A stretch of 17,350 nt of DNA from Hymenoscyphus infarciens. Its lineage: Eukaryota > Ascomycota > Leotiomycetes > Helotiales > Helotiaceae. Numbering within the stretch: the stretch's first letter is position 1; every line of letters starts with the position of its first letter. The position numbers and the translations under genes were made by a program. Positions 1 to 9,389 of this stretch are shown here, one piece after another. Below the pieces are notes generated by a model. That model worked only from the letters and a program-made list of their open reading frames with translations. It was not told the DNA's origin and did no database searches. The stretch lies in assembly GCA_001414345.1 (NCBI GenBank), contig LLCB01000610.1, positions 1 to 17,350 of the forward strand, read 5' to 3'.

Positions 1-1203
1 AGTTAGAAAAACTAACTATATAGAATAGTATAGAGAGGCTAAACTCTTTCTAGAAATTAATAGATTTATATTATATATAGACTTATCTATTACTAGACCT
101 AATAAAGATCTATACTATATAAATAGAGAACCTAGGTTAGTAGAACTTAGTATTAAATACGAGGAACGTAACTCTAACTATACTAGAAATAGCTAAAAAG
201 CCTTAGAGGCTATTAAGTCTATTATATCTATTAATAATATAGACTAATTTAAAGATAAAACTAGCTCTAATACTATATAGGCGTATATAATAGCTATATA
301 TAGAGAATCTAGTTTTAATCTAATTAGTTAATACCTAGATATAATTATTAAATCTAGCTAAAGCTCTTATAAGAACGTCGACGAATATACTAGCGCTATA
401 TAAAGTGTAGCTTTATATCTTAAAGACTTAAGATATCTGATACTTAAAATAGATTATATTTAAAGGGCTTAATAGTAGCTTTGAAGGTTTTATATTAAGA
501 AAATACGAAGAACTAGGAAAAGATTTATCTAAAATTAATATAGATATTCTTATATTTAAACTTATATTAGAAGAAGCTAGAATAGAGTCTAGTAATAACC
601 TAGAAGCTAATAAAGCTAAAAAGGCTAATAAAGCTATAAATAAAGGAAATAAAATTCCTATTTATACTTATTATAATAAGAGAGGATATATAATTTCTAA
701 ATGCTTTATACTATATCTAGAGCTAAAACTAAATAAGAAATCTAATAATACTAGTAATAATACTAGTACTAATACTAGTAGTAGTACTAATATAAAAAAC
801 AACGATAATAGTACTTTAAAAGTATTATATATAGCTATACTAAATACTTCTTATAAAGTATTTAAAGAATCTAAAGTTATACTAGACTCTAGTACTACTG
901 AATATTATATACCTAATAAAGATTAGATTTTGAACTTTAAACCTATAAAAGGACCGACTATTAGTATAGTAGACGGTACTAAGCTACCTATACTAGGAGT
1001 TAGTATAATGCCGATAATAAGTTCTAATAATATTAAAATAAACTTATTAGAAGTAAATTATATCCTAGATATCGCTACTACTCTAATTTCGACTAAAGCT
1101 CTTACTAAGAGTGGCTTTAATATTAGTATAGACGATAAGAACGCATATGCTTATAATAAGCTACTAGACGCGACTATAAACGCGAACTAGGAATACAACG
1201 CTT
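1..1203 (+). pseudogene. RIP-destroyed copia gag, protease and integrase N-terminus fragment (family 1)
   Basis: This piece matches, in reverse complement and almost without gaps, positions 14153 to about 12951 of the better preserved element at 9390-15703. It covers most of gag, the zinc-knuckle region (about 663-704, with the first two cysteines read as tyrosine), the protease site (about 876-907, where DSGAT-like has become DSSTT-like) and the GAG-pre-integrase start. The longest open stretch, 930-1190, is only a shard of this and ends where TGG (Trp) has become TAG. Differences from the better copy are overwhelmingly C-to-T and G-to-A, as RIP produces. It is plus-oriented, whereas the LTR and pol next to it are minus-oriented, so it is a rearranged piece and not the 5' half of the neighbouring copy. 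It continues off the left edge of the window. No product is possible. Confidence 0.9.
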
Positions 1204-1204
1204 T

Positions 1205-1211
1205 CATAACC
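1205..1211 (-). other. Possible primer-binding-site stub at an inversion junction
   Basis: On the minus strand these 7 bases read GGTTATG, directly outside the LTR end at 1212. The intact family-1 element has GGTTATA at the same place next to its 5' LTR (15214-15220). The LTR at 1212-1647 thus seems to carry a PBS remnant on one side and a polypurine tract plus RNase H on the other, which a single normal insertion would not show. With so few bases, chance identity is possible. Confidence 0.4.
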
Positions 1212-1647
1212 TCTTAGAAAGGTCATAGTTCACAAAGTAATAATAGATTATATAAGAAGTAAAAGGTGAAAAAGAATTGATTAACTTAAATAAAAACTAA
1301 GAAGCTATCTACTCTATATATACATATAGGCTATATCCAGCCTTCTAGTCTAATACTAGTATAGCCTCGAGTCTAAAACTATGCTCTAAGTTTAAAACTA
1401 CAGATATAACTAATCTATTAGATAGTGTTAATCTATATACTTAGATAGTGTCGATTTATATTAGATATTAATTAGTCTATTAGATACTAGTAATCTATAT
1501 TAGATATTACTTAGTCTATTAGATACTAGTACTCTATATTAGATACTATTTATCTAGGCTAGAAATCGTTAATCTAGGGATATTATACTATACTAGTATA
1601 ATTAATTATAATTAATTATAAGTATAAGTACTTATTATATACTAATA
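1212..1647 (-). repeat. Heavily RIPped family-1 LTR (degenerate copy)
   Basis: It aligns along its length with the 483-bp LTRs at 9390-9872 and 15221-15703, starting with the same TCTT edge and ending ACTAATA where those end GCTAACA. At 436 bp it is shorter, mainly inside the tandem-repeat part. The CCGTCGG repeats of the good LTRs appear here as CTATTAG, meaning both positions of each CpG have moved to TpA. RNase H sequence follows on the right, so relative to that coding piece this is the 3' LTR. Confidence 0.88.
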
Positions 1648-2885
1648 TATCCTCTTAATAAGTACTTCTATTTAAGTTATTTTAACGCGTTAGTTAAGAG
1701 TACTAATCTTTAGTTTTTGTGTGTTAGTATATAACTTATTATTCCTAGTTATATAAAGAATTATTAGAATTTTATTTTATTAAGTGCTTTAGTAAAGCTG
1801 TCTACTTTTTAATCTATTAATTTTATAGATATTAGATCTATAGTTTCTTTAATTAATAAGTCTCTTATATAGTAGTATTTAATAGTAATATACTTTATTC
1901 TTTTATAATATATAAGGTTATAGCCTAATTATAGAGCTCTTTTATTATTAGTATATAAACCGAATTTCTTTTATTTATAAAAACCTAGTTCTTTAACTAA
2001 GGCTATTATATAGATAGATTCTTTTAAGACTACATTTATAGCTATATATTTAGCTTTAGTTATAGATTAAGCTATAATACTTTATAACTTAGAATACTAT
2101 ATAATTAGTCTTCTAGCTAAGTAAAAAATATATCTAGTAGTTAATTTAGCGCTATTAATATCGCTGGTGTAATTAGAGTTATAAAAGCTGCTTATGAAAT
2201 AGCTAGATATGTCTTTTATTATATATATAATATAGTAGTAAATAGTTATTTTTAGATATCTTAATATATACTTAGCTATTATAAAGTGTTTTTTAGAAGA
2301 GTTTAATACGTATCTTAATAGTATAATAGTAGCGTAGGCGATATCTAGTCTAGTATAAATAAAAATATATAGTAGATAGTTGATTATTACTTAAAATAGT
2401 CTAGTATCTTCTAGACTAGCTTAAAATTAATTTAGTATTAATTTAATCTTAGAATCTATTAGCGTATAAATAGGATTATAATTAAAGAGATTATACTTAT
2501 CTAATACTTTAGATATATATTTTTCTTAGCTTAGTTTTAGCTATTTATTTTCTCTAATAATATCTACGCCTAAGTAGTCTTTAATAGAACCTAAGTCTTT
2601 AATATTAAAGTGTTTCTTAAGTTTATTAATAAGACTTTTAATAAGTTCTTTTATAGGTCTGATTATTACTAAGTTATCTATATATATATATATATATATA
2701 CTAGTAAAATAATTCATATATATATATAAATTAGTACTTAGTACTTTAAAGCCTAGTTCTAAAAGTATAGTAACTAGTATAGTAAACTAGATTCTAGCTA
2801 ATTGTTTTAATCTATAGAGGGCTTTTAGGAGTTCTAAATATATAATTTAGTTAAGAGGGTTTTTTATGTTTTTTAATATGTTCTA
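1648..2885 (-). pseudogene. RIP-destroyed copia RT/RNase H fragment (family 1)
   Basis: This is collinear with 9873-11110 of the intact element. It starts at the polypurine tract (minus strand ...AAGAGGATA against AAGAGGGCG) and covers the pol stop region, RNase H and the C-terminal part of RT, including the region of the YVDDL active site near 2665-2690. Stops occur in every frame and no ORF of note survives. Homology ends at about 2880-2885, inside the place where the intact element carries a TCACGTGA module (11067-11117); beyond it lies host repeat H. Integrase and gag of this copy are missing on this side, so it is 5'-truncated. Confidence 0.88.
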
Positions 2886-3007
2886 TACTGCCGAACCGCT
2901 ATTTACTTAACTCTAGTTTAACTCTGGTTTAAATCCGATTCGACTTTGGTTTAAGTCTGATTTAGCTCTGATTTAAATCAAGGTTAACTTAAGATTAGAT
3001 TATGTTC

Positions 3008-3137
3008 TAAGTAGCTTAGAACTAGTTTAGAACTAGTTTAGAACTAGTTTAGAACTAGCTTAGAACTAGCTTAGAACTAGCTTAGAACTAGGTTAGAACT
3101 AGAGCTAAATTAGTTTAGAACTAGAGCTAAATTAGTT
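3008..3137. repeat. Short tandem array A, unit about 11 bp (TTAGAACTAGY)
   Basis: About ten near-identical 11-bp units of the form TTAGAACTAGT/C run head to tail, ending in two longer units carrying GAGCTAAATTAG. Each unit contains CTAG, and many contain the palindrome ACTAGT. No coding potential is seen. Confidence 0.9.
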
Positions 3138-3185
3138 TCTTTATCTATAATACTTTAAATGTATTTAATTTAGAGTCGACTTTAG

Positions 3186-3351
3186 TTTTAAACTAGTTTA
3201 GAACTAGTTTAGAACTAGCTTAGAACTAGTTTAGAACTAGTTTAGAACTAGCTTAGAACTAGTTTAGAACTAATTTGGAACTAGTTTAGAACTAGTTTGG
3301 AACTAGTTTAGAGCTAGTTTAGAACTAGTTTTAAGCTAGTTTTAAGCTAGT
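3186..3351. repeat. Short tandem array B, same 11-bp unit
   Basis: This is a second run of the TTAGAACTAGT/C unit, about 14 copies, more divergent towards the right end (TTTGGAACTAG, TTTTAAGCTAG). It is separated from array A by about 50 bp of unrelated AT-rich sequence. Confidence 0.88.
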
Positions 3352-3397
3352 ATTAAAAAAGAATTAAAAGAGCTTAAAAAAGGACTTAAATTTAAAA

Positions 3398-3448
3398 TTA
3401 TATAAAAAGGTATATATTATATAGCTATACTACTCTTATATAATATAC
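3398..3448 (+). repeat. RIPped relic of the TCACGTGA module (copy h')
   Basis: It is gapless against the module at 9256-9306. The TCACGTGA start is now TTATATAA, while the CTCTTATATAATATAC end is preserved in register with CTCTTGTACAACATGC. The family-2 element inserted at its right edge, with the TSD at 3445-3449. Confidence 0.6.
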
Positions 3449-3449
3449 T
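3445..3449. other. Target-site duplication ATACT (left)
   Basis: ATACT directly precedes the TGTAAG LTR end at 3450 and is repeated directly after the TTACA LTR end at 8774. Five bases is the usual duplication length for copia integrases. Confidence 0.85.
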
Positions 3450-3958
3450 TGTAAGAATGGTCACGTGATGAAGCAGTCAGGGAGTGAATATGTATGAATT
3501 GTATGTATATATGAATGTGTGGGTATGTGTGTGTGTACACCTTATTTTCATCTTTTCAGTGTGCTAAAGGCCTCCTTATATAGACCGAAGGCTTGGCAGT
3601 CTTAGCGCGCAGAACCAGGTGTAGAATTAGGTCCACAGCACACAATATCTACTAAGGTAGTGGACTTATACTGATCTAGCGATTTCTTTATACTTTTAGG
3701 ATAAAGAGCTAAAATAAAGGATCCTTTATTTTAGGTCTACATATCGACGCGTTGCTCTAGAGCGCCTCTAACACGTTATAGACGCGCGGTCATATGATAT
3801 ACTTATTAGGCTTACTAAATAGGCCTATATAAGATTAAGTACGTGATTCTAGGTAGCCTATAGCATAAGTTATAAATTATTTATAATAATTTTATTATCT
3901 TGGACTTAAATGCTTTAAATCCTTAACTTACTAATCTTATATTATTATATATATTATA
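3450..3958 (-). repeat. 3' LTR of family-2 element
   Basis: It is the 509-bp partner of 8266-8774, with the same length and order of blocks. Differences are transitions of the RIP type; for example a TG-rich stretch here (3488-3535) is mostly TA in the other LTR. It contains a TCACGTGA module at 3744-3797. Confidence 0.93.
3744..3797 (-). repeat. TCACGTGA module inside family-2 3' LTR (copy g1)
   Basis: On the minus strand it starts TCATATGACCGCGCGT and ends CTCTAGAGCAACGCGTCGAT, with CGTGTTAG between. It aligns without gaps to the modules at 14204-14255 and 15126-15179 of the unrelated family-1 element. Confidence 0.7.
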
Positions 3959-3967
3959 TCCCCTTGT
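3959..3967 (-). other. Polypurine tract of family-2 element
   Basis: The minus strand reads ACAAGGGGA directly before the 3' LTR. In LTR elements this purine run primes plus-strand DNA synthesis. Position and composition fit. Confidence 0.7.
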
Positions 3968-4021
3968 AAGGTAGATATATATGTTAAGTACTATATCTAT
4001 CTTATATTATTATATATATTT

Positions 4022-7000
4022 TTAGCTATCTTTAAGATTAAGACTTTTAATAAATATGTTATGCTTAGTCTTATCTAAGCCTTTTATAAAGCTGTCGGCT
4101 ATATTGTCTTTTGTACTAATATGTACTAGTGTTATTTGACCACTATCTATTATATCTCTTATAAAGTAATATGTAATATTAATATGCTTTGTTCTCTTAT
4201 GAAACTTAGGATTATTAGCTAGTTTCTGAGCTGATTTACTATTAGTTAGAAGAGTAGGTATAGTAGTAGTATTATTAGTTATGAGTTTATTAAAGTAGTC
4301 TACTAGGTTATTTAAGTAGAGTACTTCTTTAACTACTTCTTTATAAGCTATATATTTGGCTTTATAGCTAGATATAGTAACGGTTTTCTGTAATATAGTA
4401 TTCTAGCTAATAATATAGTTATTTATATATGTGATATAGCTGCTAGTGCTTTTTCGACCTATAATATAACCTCCCTAATCTGTATTGGTAAAGGCTTTTA
4501 GGTCTAGTCTATTATCTATAGTATTATAGTATAGTCCTAGAGTAGGCTTATAATTTAGATATTTCTATATCCTTTCTAAAGCTTTAAAGTGAGCTATACT
4601 AGGATTAGACATAAATCTAGCACATCTATTAACTGTAAAGGTAATATTAGGTCTAGTTTTGGTACTTAGGTATATTAAAGACCCTACTTCTTGTTGATAG
4701 GTAGTAATATCGTCTTTAGTAGCTTGGTCTTCGTTTTTATCTAAGTATAGGCCTAGTTCTATAGGTGTAGATATAGGGGTTAGTTTATCTTTATTAAATT
4801 TAGTCTTAATATTAGCTAGATATTTGTTTTGATTTATAGTAAGTGTTTGATTACTAATATCATGCTTTATTTCTATTCCTAAGAACTGGTTTATAAGGCC
4901 TAAATACTGAATTTTTAGGACCTTACTTATATTAGATATAATATTATCTATGTCTTTCTTATTAGGTCTAGTTATTATTAAGTCATCTATATAGTATATA
5001 ATAATAACTTTAGTAATTCTATTAATAAAAATGCCTTGGTCATATGGTAAGACTATAAAGCCCAGCTTAGAACAGATATCTAATAGATATTTATACTATA
5101 GCCTAAGCGATTGTTTTAGCCTGTATAAGGCCTTATTAAGTTTATAAACCTTATTATCTACTTCAAAGCCTATAAGTTGTATAATATAGATATCTTTATC
5201 TATATTAGTATGTATAAATGCGTTTTTAATATTATATTAATATAAATGCTATTTGTTTATTATAGCTAGTAGAAATACTAGTCTATATATCTTAGGTCTA
5301 TATATAGTAGAGAACGTTTCTAAGTAATTAATACCTAAAACTTAATTAAATCCCTGTACTACCTACCTAGCCTTATATTTTATAATATTATTATTAAGGT
5401 CAGTTTTAATTTTATATACCCACCTACCTTTTAAAGGTATTCTATTACTAGGTAAGTCTACTAGATCCCAAGTGTTTTGTAACTTTAGTTCGTCTACTTC
5501 TAGTTTCATAGCATGAAGCTATTTAGTACTATTAATATTAGATATAGCCTCCTTATAATTAGTAGGCTTATTATTGATGTTAGCTACTAGAGCTAGCTCG
5601 TCTATATCATCTATATTATATAGATTATTTAGTTTATTAAATTCGGGCTCATTTATTTTAAGACTATTAAGTCTAGTATTATTCGCGTCTAGTTCTTCTA
5701 AGTCACTAGTCGCGGTTGATATATCTTTATTAGACTTATTAATATCTATATTATTAGTCTTAATATTATTTGTACTAAAATCGCTAAGATTAGACGTGTA
5801 ATTAGACACGTTTTTAATTCTAATCTTATTTACATTTAATCCTCTTAGATTAGAGTTCCTTTTATCTTCTAGTAAGCTAGTATCTATATAATTACTATTA
5901 TTTGTTATATCTCTTATAGTATCTAAAAACTTATTTTCTATTATATATACGTTTCTAACCTAAATAGGTTTTTTAAATATAATATTATAGAGCTTATATA
6001 AGTTTTTATTAAAGCCTATTAGTATAGCTTTATTAGCTTTTTCATCTAGCTTTTTAATACTATTTTATTTATTCTTATAATAAGCTATAGAACTAAATGT
6101 CTTTATATTACCTATATAAGGTTATTCCTTATATTTGAGTTCATAAGGAGTTTTATAGTCTAATTTAGAGTGAGGTATTCTATTATATAGATAAGTAGCT
6201 GTTAATACAGCTTCTCCCTAAAATATAAAGGGTAAGTTAGCCTAATATAAAAGATATCTAGCTTTATTAAGTATAGTACGATTTATTCGCTCTACTAAAC
6301 TATTAGGTTTAGGAGTATAAATAGGTAATAATTAATATATTATTCCATATTCCTTTAAATAGGTATTAAATTTATTATTAACAAATTTAGTACTGTTATC
6401 TATACTAAATATTCTTATATACTTATTATTTATATTATTTTCTTCCTTATTCTTAAATTCTTTAAAAGCTATAAAGGCCTTACTTTTACTTCTAAGTAAT
6501 TTAACTTCTAAAAACCTAGAGTACTTATCTAGAAAGGTTATAAAGTATTTATAGTTATTATAAGTATTAGGTTTTATAGGACTATATAGATCGCTACTAA
6601 CTTTTTCTAATAGACTAAAGACTTTACCGCTTATTAGTCTATTTATCTTATTAGTAAATTTACCTTTAAGACAGTTTTCACAATTAATAATACTATTATC
6701 TATATCTTTATTAGATATAATATTATTATAACCTTTTATAGTATTAATAATCTTATTTAATACTTATAGACTAACATGTCCTAGTCTATTATATAGGCAT
6801 AGTTTATCTATGTTTTTATACTTTATTATATTAAGTATAGTATCACTTGATATAGTGTTTTTATATCTAAGAGGAATAATATCTAAATAATATAAGTTAT
6901 CTATCTTATTACCTTTAGTTATAAGCTTATTTGTTTTATTATCTTTAATATAGTAGTTATTAGAAGTAAATATAGTATAGGAATTTACTAATTCACTTTG

Positions 7001-8209
7001 ACTTATTAGGTTATAGCCTAGCTTAGGTATATATAAACAGTTTTTAAGTATAAAAGACTTAATAATATTATTATCTTTAAACCTAATATAAACAGAACTA
7101 ACTCCCTTAATACTAATTGTTTTTACTTCGCCCTACTTAACTAGTTTATTACTAGGCTTATAATCTATAAAATAGAGCTTATTATATATTATATGTTTTA
7201 TAGCAGCAGTGTCTAGTATAAAATTAGATTTATTATCTATAGAGTTAGAGGTAGTAGTAAGAACCTATTTAGCTTATCTAGTATTTAACAAGGAGTTAAA
7301 AGTATCTATACTAGTATTAGTATTAGAGTTTATGTTTTTATTTTAAGTATTATTTACCTCGAAGTCTAGATTATCTAGGCTAATATTATCCTCTCTATTA
7401 TTAATAACTTAAGCGTTATTATAATCGAGGTTGGTAAACATAATATCAACGTTCGTATCTCTTTTATCTTAAGATAAGCTCTTTTCTTCTCTTTCTTCGT
7501 TAAGGCTAGCCCTAAGTATACCCTTTTTAAACACAAAGCCTTTAAATGCTTTTTATAGATTAAGGTAGTAACACTTATTTGTAAAGTATGTAGCCTGCTT
7601 ATAATAGGTATAGTATTTCCCTTTTATAATCTTATAAGGCTTCTTTCTTTTATAAGAGTTTTTATAAAGAGTAGAGCTTATAAAGGCTTCTTCTTCTTTA
7701 GACTCTTATCTTTTAGACTCGTTTATAAGATTAGAGAATAAGTTCTCTATAGTATAAGCATTAATATCGTTTTGTAAAGATTGAGTTATATTAGATATAA
7801 TATTCTTATAATCCTTGCTTAGATTATTAAGTACCTAGGCTATAACTACCTATTTAGGTAGTTCTATACCTTTAGCTCTTAATTAATTGCTAAGATATTT
7901 AACCTTATTAAGGTATTCTTCTATAAAAGAGAACCTCTCTAAGGAGGTATTAAAGAACTCTCTATATAGTATGAATTTAGAAGAGAACTCTTTAGGACTA
8001 TAGAGGTTCTTAAGTGTGTCCTAAGCTGCTTTAGTATTATTCTTATCTTAAATTTATAGAAGCAAGCTATCTTCTATAAGTAATATTATATTACTTAATA
8101 CTTTACGCTCTTATTCAAGGTCGCCTTCAATATAAGATATAATTGATTCAATTTGTCCTTCCTTAGTAAGGAAAGCCTTAGTGTGTATAGCCTAGACTTC
8201 ATAATTCAT
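4022..8209 (-). pseudogene. Family-2 copia gag-pol polyprotein, RIP-inactivated
   Basis: One minus-strand frame can be followed from an ATG at 8207-8209 to a TAA at 4022-4024 (about 1,395 codons), interrupted by many TAG/TAA codons. In order: gag with a ruined zinc knuckle near 7570-7610 (cysteines now tyrosines); protease LDTAA near 7201-7215 (expected DTGA or DSGA); integrase zinc site LGH...CENC (6660-6800); integrase catalytic SSDLYSP (6571-6602), SIDNSTKF (6382-6413) and LVERINR (6273-6319); RT YIDDL (4979-4993); RNase H with KAKY where EAEY is usual and TNSKSA where TDSKSA is usual. G-to-A RIP explains these changes. An open stretch at 5519-5809 is only the INT-RT linker of this pseudogene. 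The true gag start may lie slightly upstream, since in-frame gag-like residues precede the ATG. Confidence 0.9.
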
Positions 8210-8249
8210 AGAGCTCTTAAGCTTCTAAATGCTTATATGTTTGTCGTAG

Positions 8250-8265
8250 GAAGGTATTACTACTA
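8250..8265 (-). other. Putative primer-binding site of family-2 element
   Basis: The minus strand directly inside the 5' LTR reads TAGTAGTAATACCTT. It could be a RIPped TGGTAG-type site for a tRNA 3' end, but I cannot assign the tRNA. It is placed by position only. Confidence 0.3.
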
Positions 8266-8390
8266 TATAAGAATGGTTACGTGATGAAGTAGTTAGGGAG
8301 TAAATATATATAAATTATATATATATATAAATATATGGGTATATATATGTGTACACCTTATTTTCATCTTTTCAGTATACTAAAGGCCTC

Positions 8391-8398
8391 CTTATATA
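8391..8398 (-). promoter_or_regulatory. TATA-like box in family-2 5' LTR
   Basis: The minus strand reads TATATAAG followed by GAGGCC, in the middle-to-downstream part of the 5' LTR, where a promoter would drive the minus-strand transcript. A second AT-rich candidate lies at 8637-8648. No start site can be seen. Confidence 0.4.
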
Positions 8399-8559
8399 GA
8401 CTGAAGGCTTAGTAGTCTTAGCACGCGGAACCAGGTATAGAATTAGGTCTACAGCACGTAATATCTACTAAGGTAGTGGACTTATACTAATCTGGTGATT
8501 TCTTTATACTTTTAGGATAAAGAGCTAAAATAAAGGATCCTTTATTTTAAGTCCACATA

Positions 8560-8613
8560 TCGACGCGTTGCTCTAGAGCGCCCCTGACACGTTATAGACG
8601 CGCAGTCACATAA
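8560..8613 (-). repeat. TCACGTGA module inside family-2 5' LTR (copy g2)
   Basis: The minus strand reads TTATGTGACTGCGCGT, six bases, CGTGTCAG, GGGCG, then CTCTAGAGCAACGCGTCGAT. It matches the family-1 module at 14204-14255 with the same internal spacing (16+6+8+5). Confidence 0.75.
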
Positions 8614-8774
8614 CACACTTATTAGGCTTACTAAATAGGCCTATATAAGATTGAGCACGTGATCCTAGGTAGCCTATAGCACAAGTTATAAATTATTTAT
8701 AATAATTTTATTATCTTAGACTTAAATGCTTTAAATCCTTAACTTGCTGATCTTATATTATTATATATATTACA

Positions 8775-8779
8775 ATACT
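8775..8779. other. Target-site duplication ATACT (right)
   Basis: This is an exact repeat of 3445-3449, flush with the outer end of the family-2 5' LTR. Confidence 0.85.
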
Positions 8780-8885
8780 TAACTAGGTCTTACTTCTATT
8801 AATTCTACTAATTCTACTAATTCTACTAATTATTCTATTAATTATTTTATAGATTATTCTACTAACTTATAACATTATCCTTATA
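8780..8885. repeat. Host repeat H, copy 1, right part, with RIPped 9-bp minisatellite
   Basis: Positions 8794-8866 are TTCTACTAA units, the RIPped form of the TTCCACCAA units at 9335-9389. The same shared tail (GATTATTCTACTAAC against GATTATTCCACTGAA) follows. It stops near 8885, where copy 2 of H begins. No gene is present. Confidence 0.75.
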
Positions 8886-8917
8886 TACTTTACTGCCAAC
8901 TAGCGAGGGTTTTGAGA

Positions 8918-8942
8918 CGGGGTTGAATCCGGTTCAACCCCG
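8918..8942. other. Perfect inverted repeat (10-bp arms, 5-nt loop)
   Basis: CGGGGTTGAA and TTCAACCCCG are exact reverse complements around TCCGG. It is not followed by a T run and no gene lies nearby, so a terminator role has no support. Confidence 0.7.
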
Positions 8943-9079
8943 ACTCAAGGTGATTCAGACCGATTCTAGAAGCGTGTTCGAGCTAGTTTATAAACTAGAT
9001 TAAAGTAGTTTAAAATAATTCAAGAACTAGGTTTAACATGCTTTGAAACCGACTTAAGATGATTTATGGCAGTAAAACC

Positions 9080-9099
9080 CGACTCGTTTCAGCGAGTCG
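9080..9099. other. Perfect inverted repeat (7-bp arms, 6-nt loop)
   Basis: CGACTCG and CGAGTCG flank TTTCAG, followed by the direct repeat GAACCGGGTC. Function unknown. Confidence 0.6.
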
Positions 9100-9255
9100 A
9101 ACCGGGTCATGAACCGGGTCAGGTGAGTTAAGTCAGTGTCGGACACTAGTTTAACTTAATTCTAGACCCGCCTTAATAACTTAGTATTAGAGTAGCCTTA
9201 AATTAGTACTAAAAACTATTTATCACTAGCGAATATATATCAAAAAAGACTGAAA

Positions 9256-9306
9256 TCACGTGATTAGGCGTATATTACGTAGCTACACTACTCTTGTACA
9301 ACATGC
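9256..9306 (+). repeat. TCACGTGA module in host repeat H (copy h)
   Basis: The plus strand reads TCACGTGATTAGGCGT, ATATTA, CGTAGCTA, CACTA, then CTCTTGTACAACATGCC, with the same internal spacing as copies inside the retroelements. It lies on the opposite strand from the copies in the two elements. Confidence 0.75.
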
Positions 9307-9334
9307 CCTGGTTCGTCGAATGCCCGAGTCCTGC

Positions 9335-9389
9335 TTCCACCAATTCCACCAATTCCACCAATTCCACCGATTCCACTGATTATTCCACT
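9335..9389. repeat. 9-bp minisatellite (TTCCACCAA), target of the family-1 element
   Basis: Three exact units are followed by TTCCACCGA, TTCCACTGA and a partial unit ending CCACT. The family-1 element inserted in this last CCACT. A RIPped version lies at 8794-8866. Confidence 0.9.
9385..9389. other. Target-site duplication CCACT (left)
   Basis: It is flush with the LTR edge TCTTAG at 9390 and exactly repeated at 15704-15708 after the other LTR edge. Confidence 0.88.

Larger units (their letters stand above)
2886..3449. repeat. Host repeat H, copy 1, left part (heavily RIPped)
   Basis: There is no coding sequence. It begins with TACTGCC like the less damaged copy at 8886-9389, passes through TTTAA-rich sequence and two short-period arrays, and ends at 3398-3448 with sequence that aligns without gaps to 9256-9306 (for example GGTATATATTATATAGCTA against GGCGTATATTACGTAGCTA). 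The family-2 element then interrupts it, and it resumes at 8780. The substitutions fit RIP. The middle part, with the arrays, does not align well to copy 2, so homology there is uncertain. Confidence 0.65.
3450..8774 (-). mobile_element. Complete, RIP-inactivated Ty1/copia retrotransposon, family 2
   Basis: This is a 5,325-bp element in minus orientation. Its two 509-bp LTRs have ends TGTAAG...TTACA (one end RIPped to TATAAG, the other to TTATA) and a perfect 5-bp target duplication, ATACT. Inside, one minus-strand frame runs gag, protease, integrase, RT, RNase H, the copia gene order. Both LTRs and the coding region carry dense C-to-T/G-to-A changes, with many stops and changed active-site residues, so it cannot work. 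LTR sequence, LTR ends and proteins differ from the element at 9390-15703, so it is a different family. It inserted into host repeat H, copy 1. Confidence 0.93.
8266..8774 (-). repeat. 5' LTR of family-2 element
   Basis: This 509-bp copy is collinear with 3450-3958. Its outer end TGTAAT... (plus strand ...ATTACA) borders TSD ATACT. It holds a module at 8560-8613 and a TATA-like box at 8391-8398. Confidence 0.93.
8886..9389. repeat. Host repeat H, copy 2, left part (little RIP)
   Basis: About 500 bp with no ORF worth naming and visibly higher GC than its surroundings. It holds two hairpins (8918-8942 and 9080-9099), a doubled GAACCGGGTC (9098-9121), a TCACGTGA module (9256-9306) and a 9-bp minisatellite (9335-9389). 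After removal of the family-1 element it joins 15709 onward, giving an unbroken stretch (GATTATTCCACTGAATG) that also has a RIPped counterpart in copy 1. This supports H as an older repeat that served as insertion target. Confidence 0.7.

Noticed and set aside
5574..5801. Plus-strand 75-codon ORF with hydrophobic residues
   Set aside because: It is antisense to the INT-RT linker of the family-2 pseudogene. The opposite strand reads in the polyprotein frame.
8918..8942. Hairpin as a transcription terminator or part of a tRNA
   Set aside because: No T run or gene is adjacent, and no cloverleaf can be folded around it or around 9080-9099.
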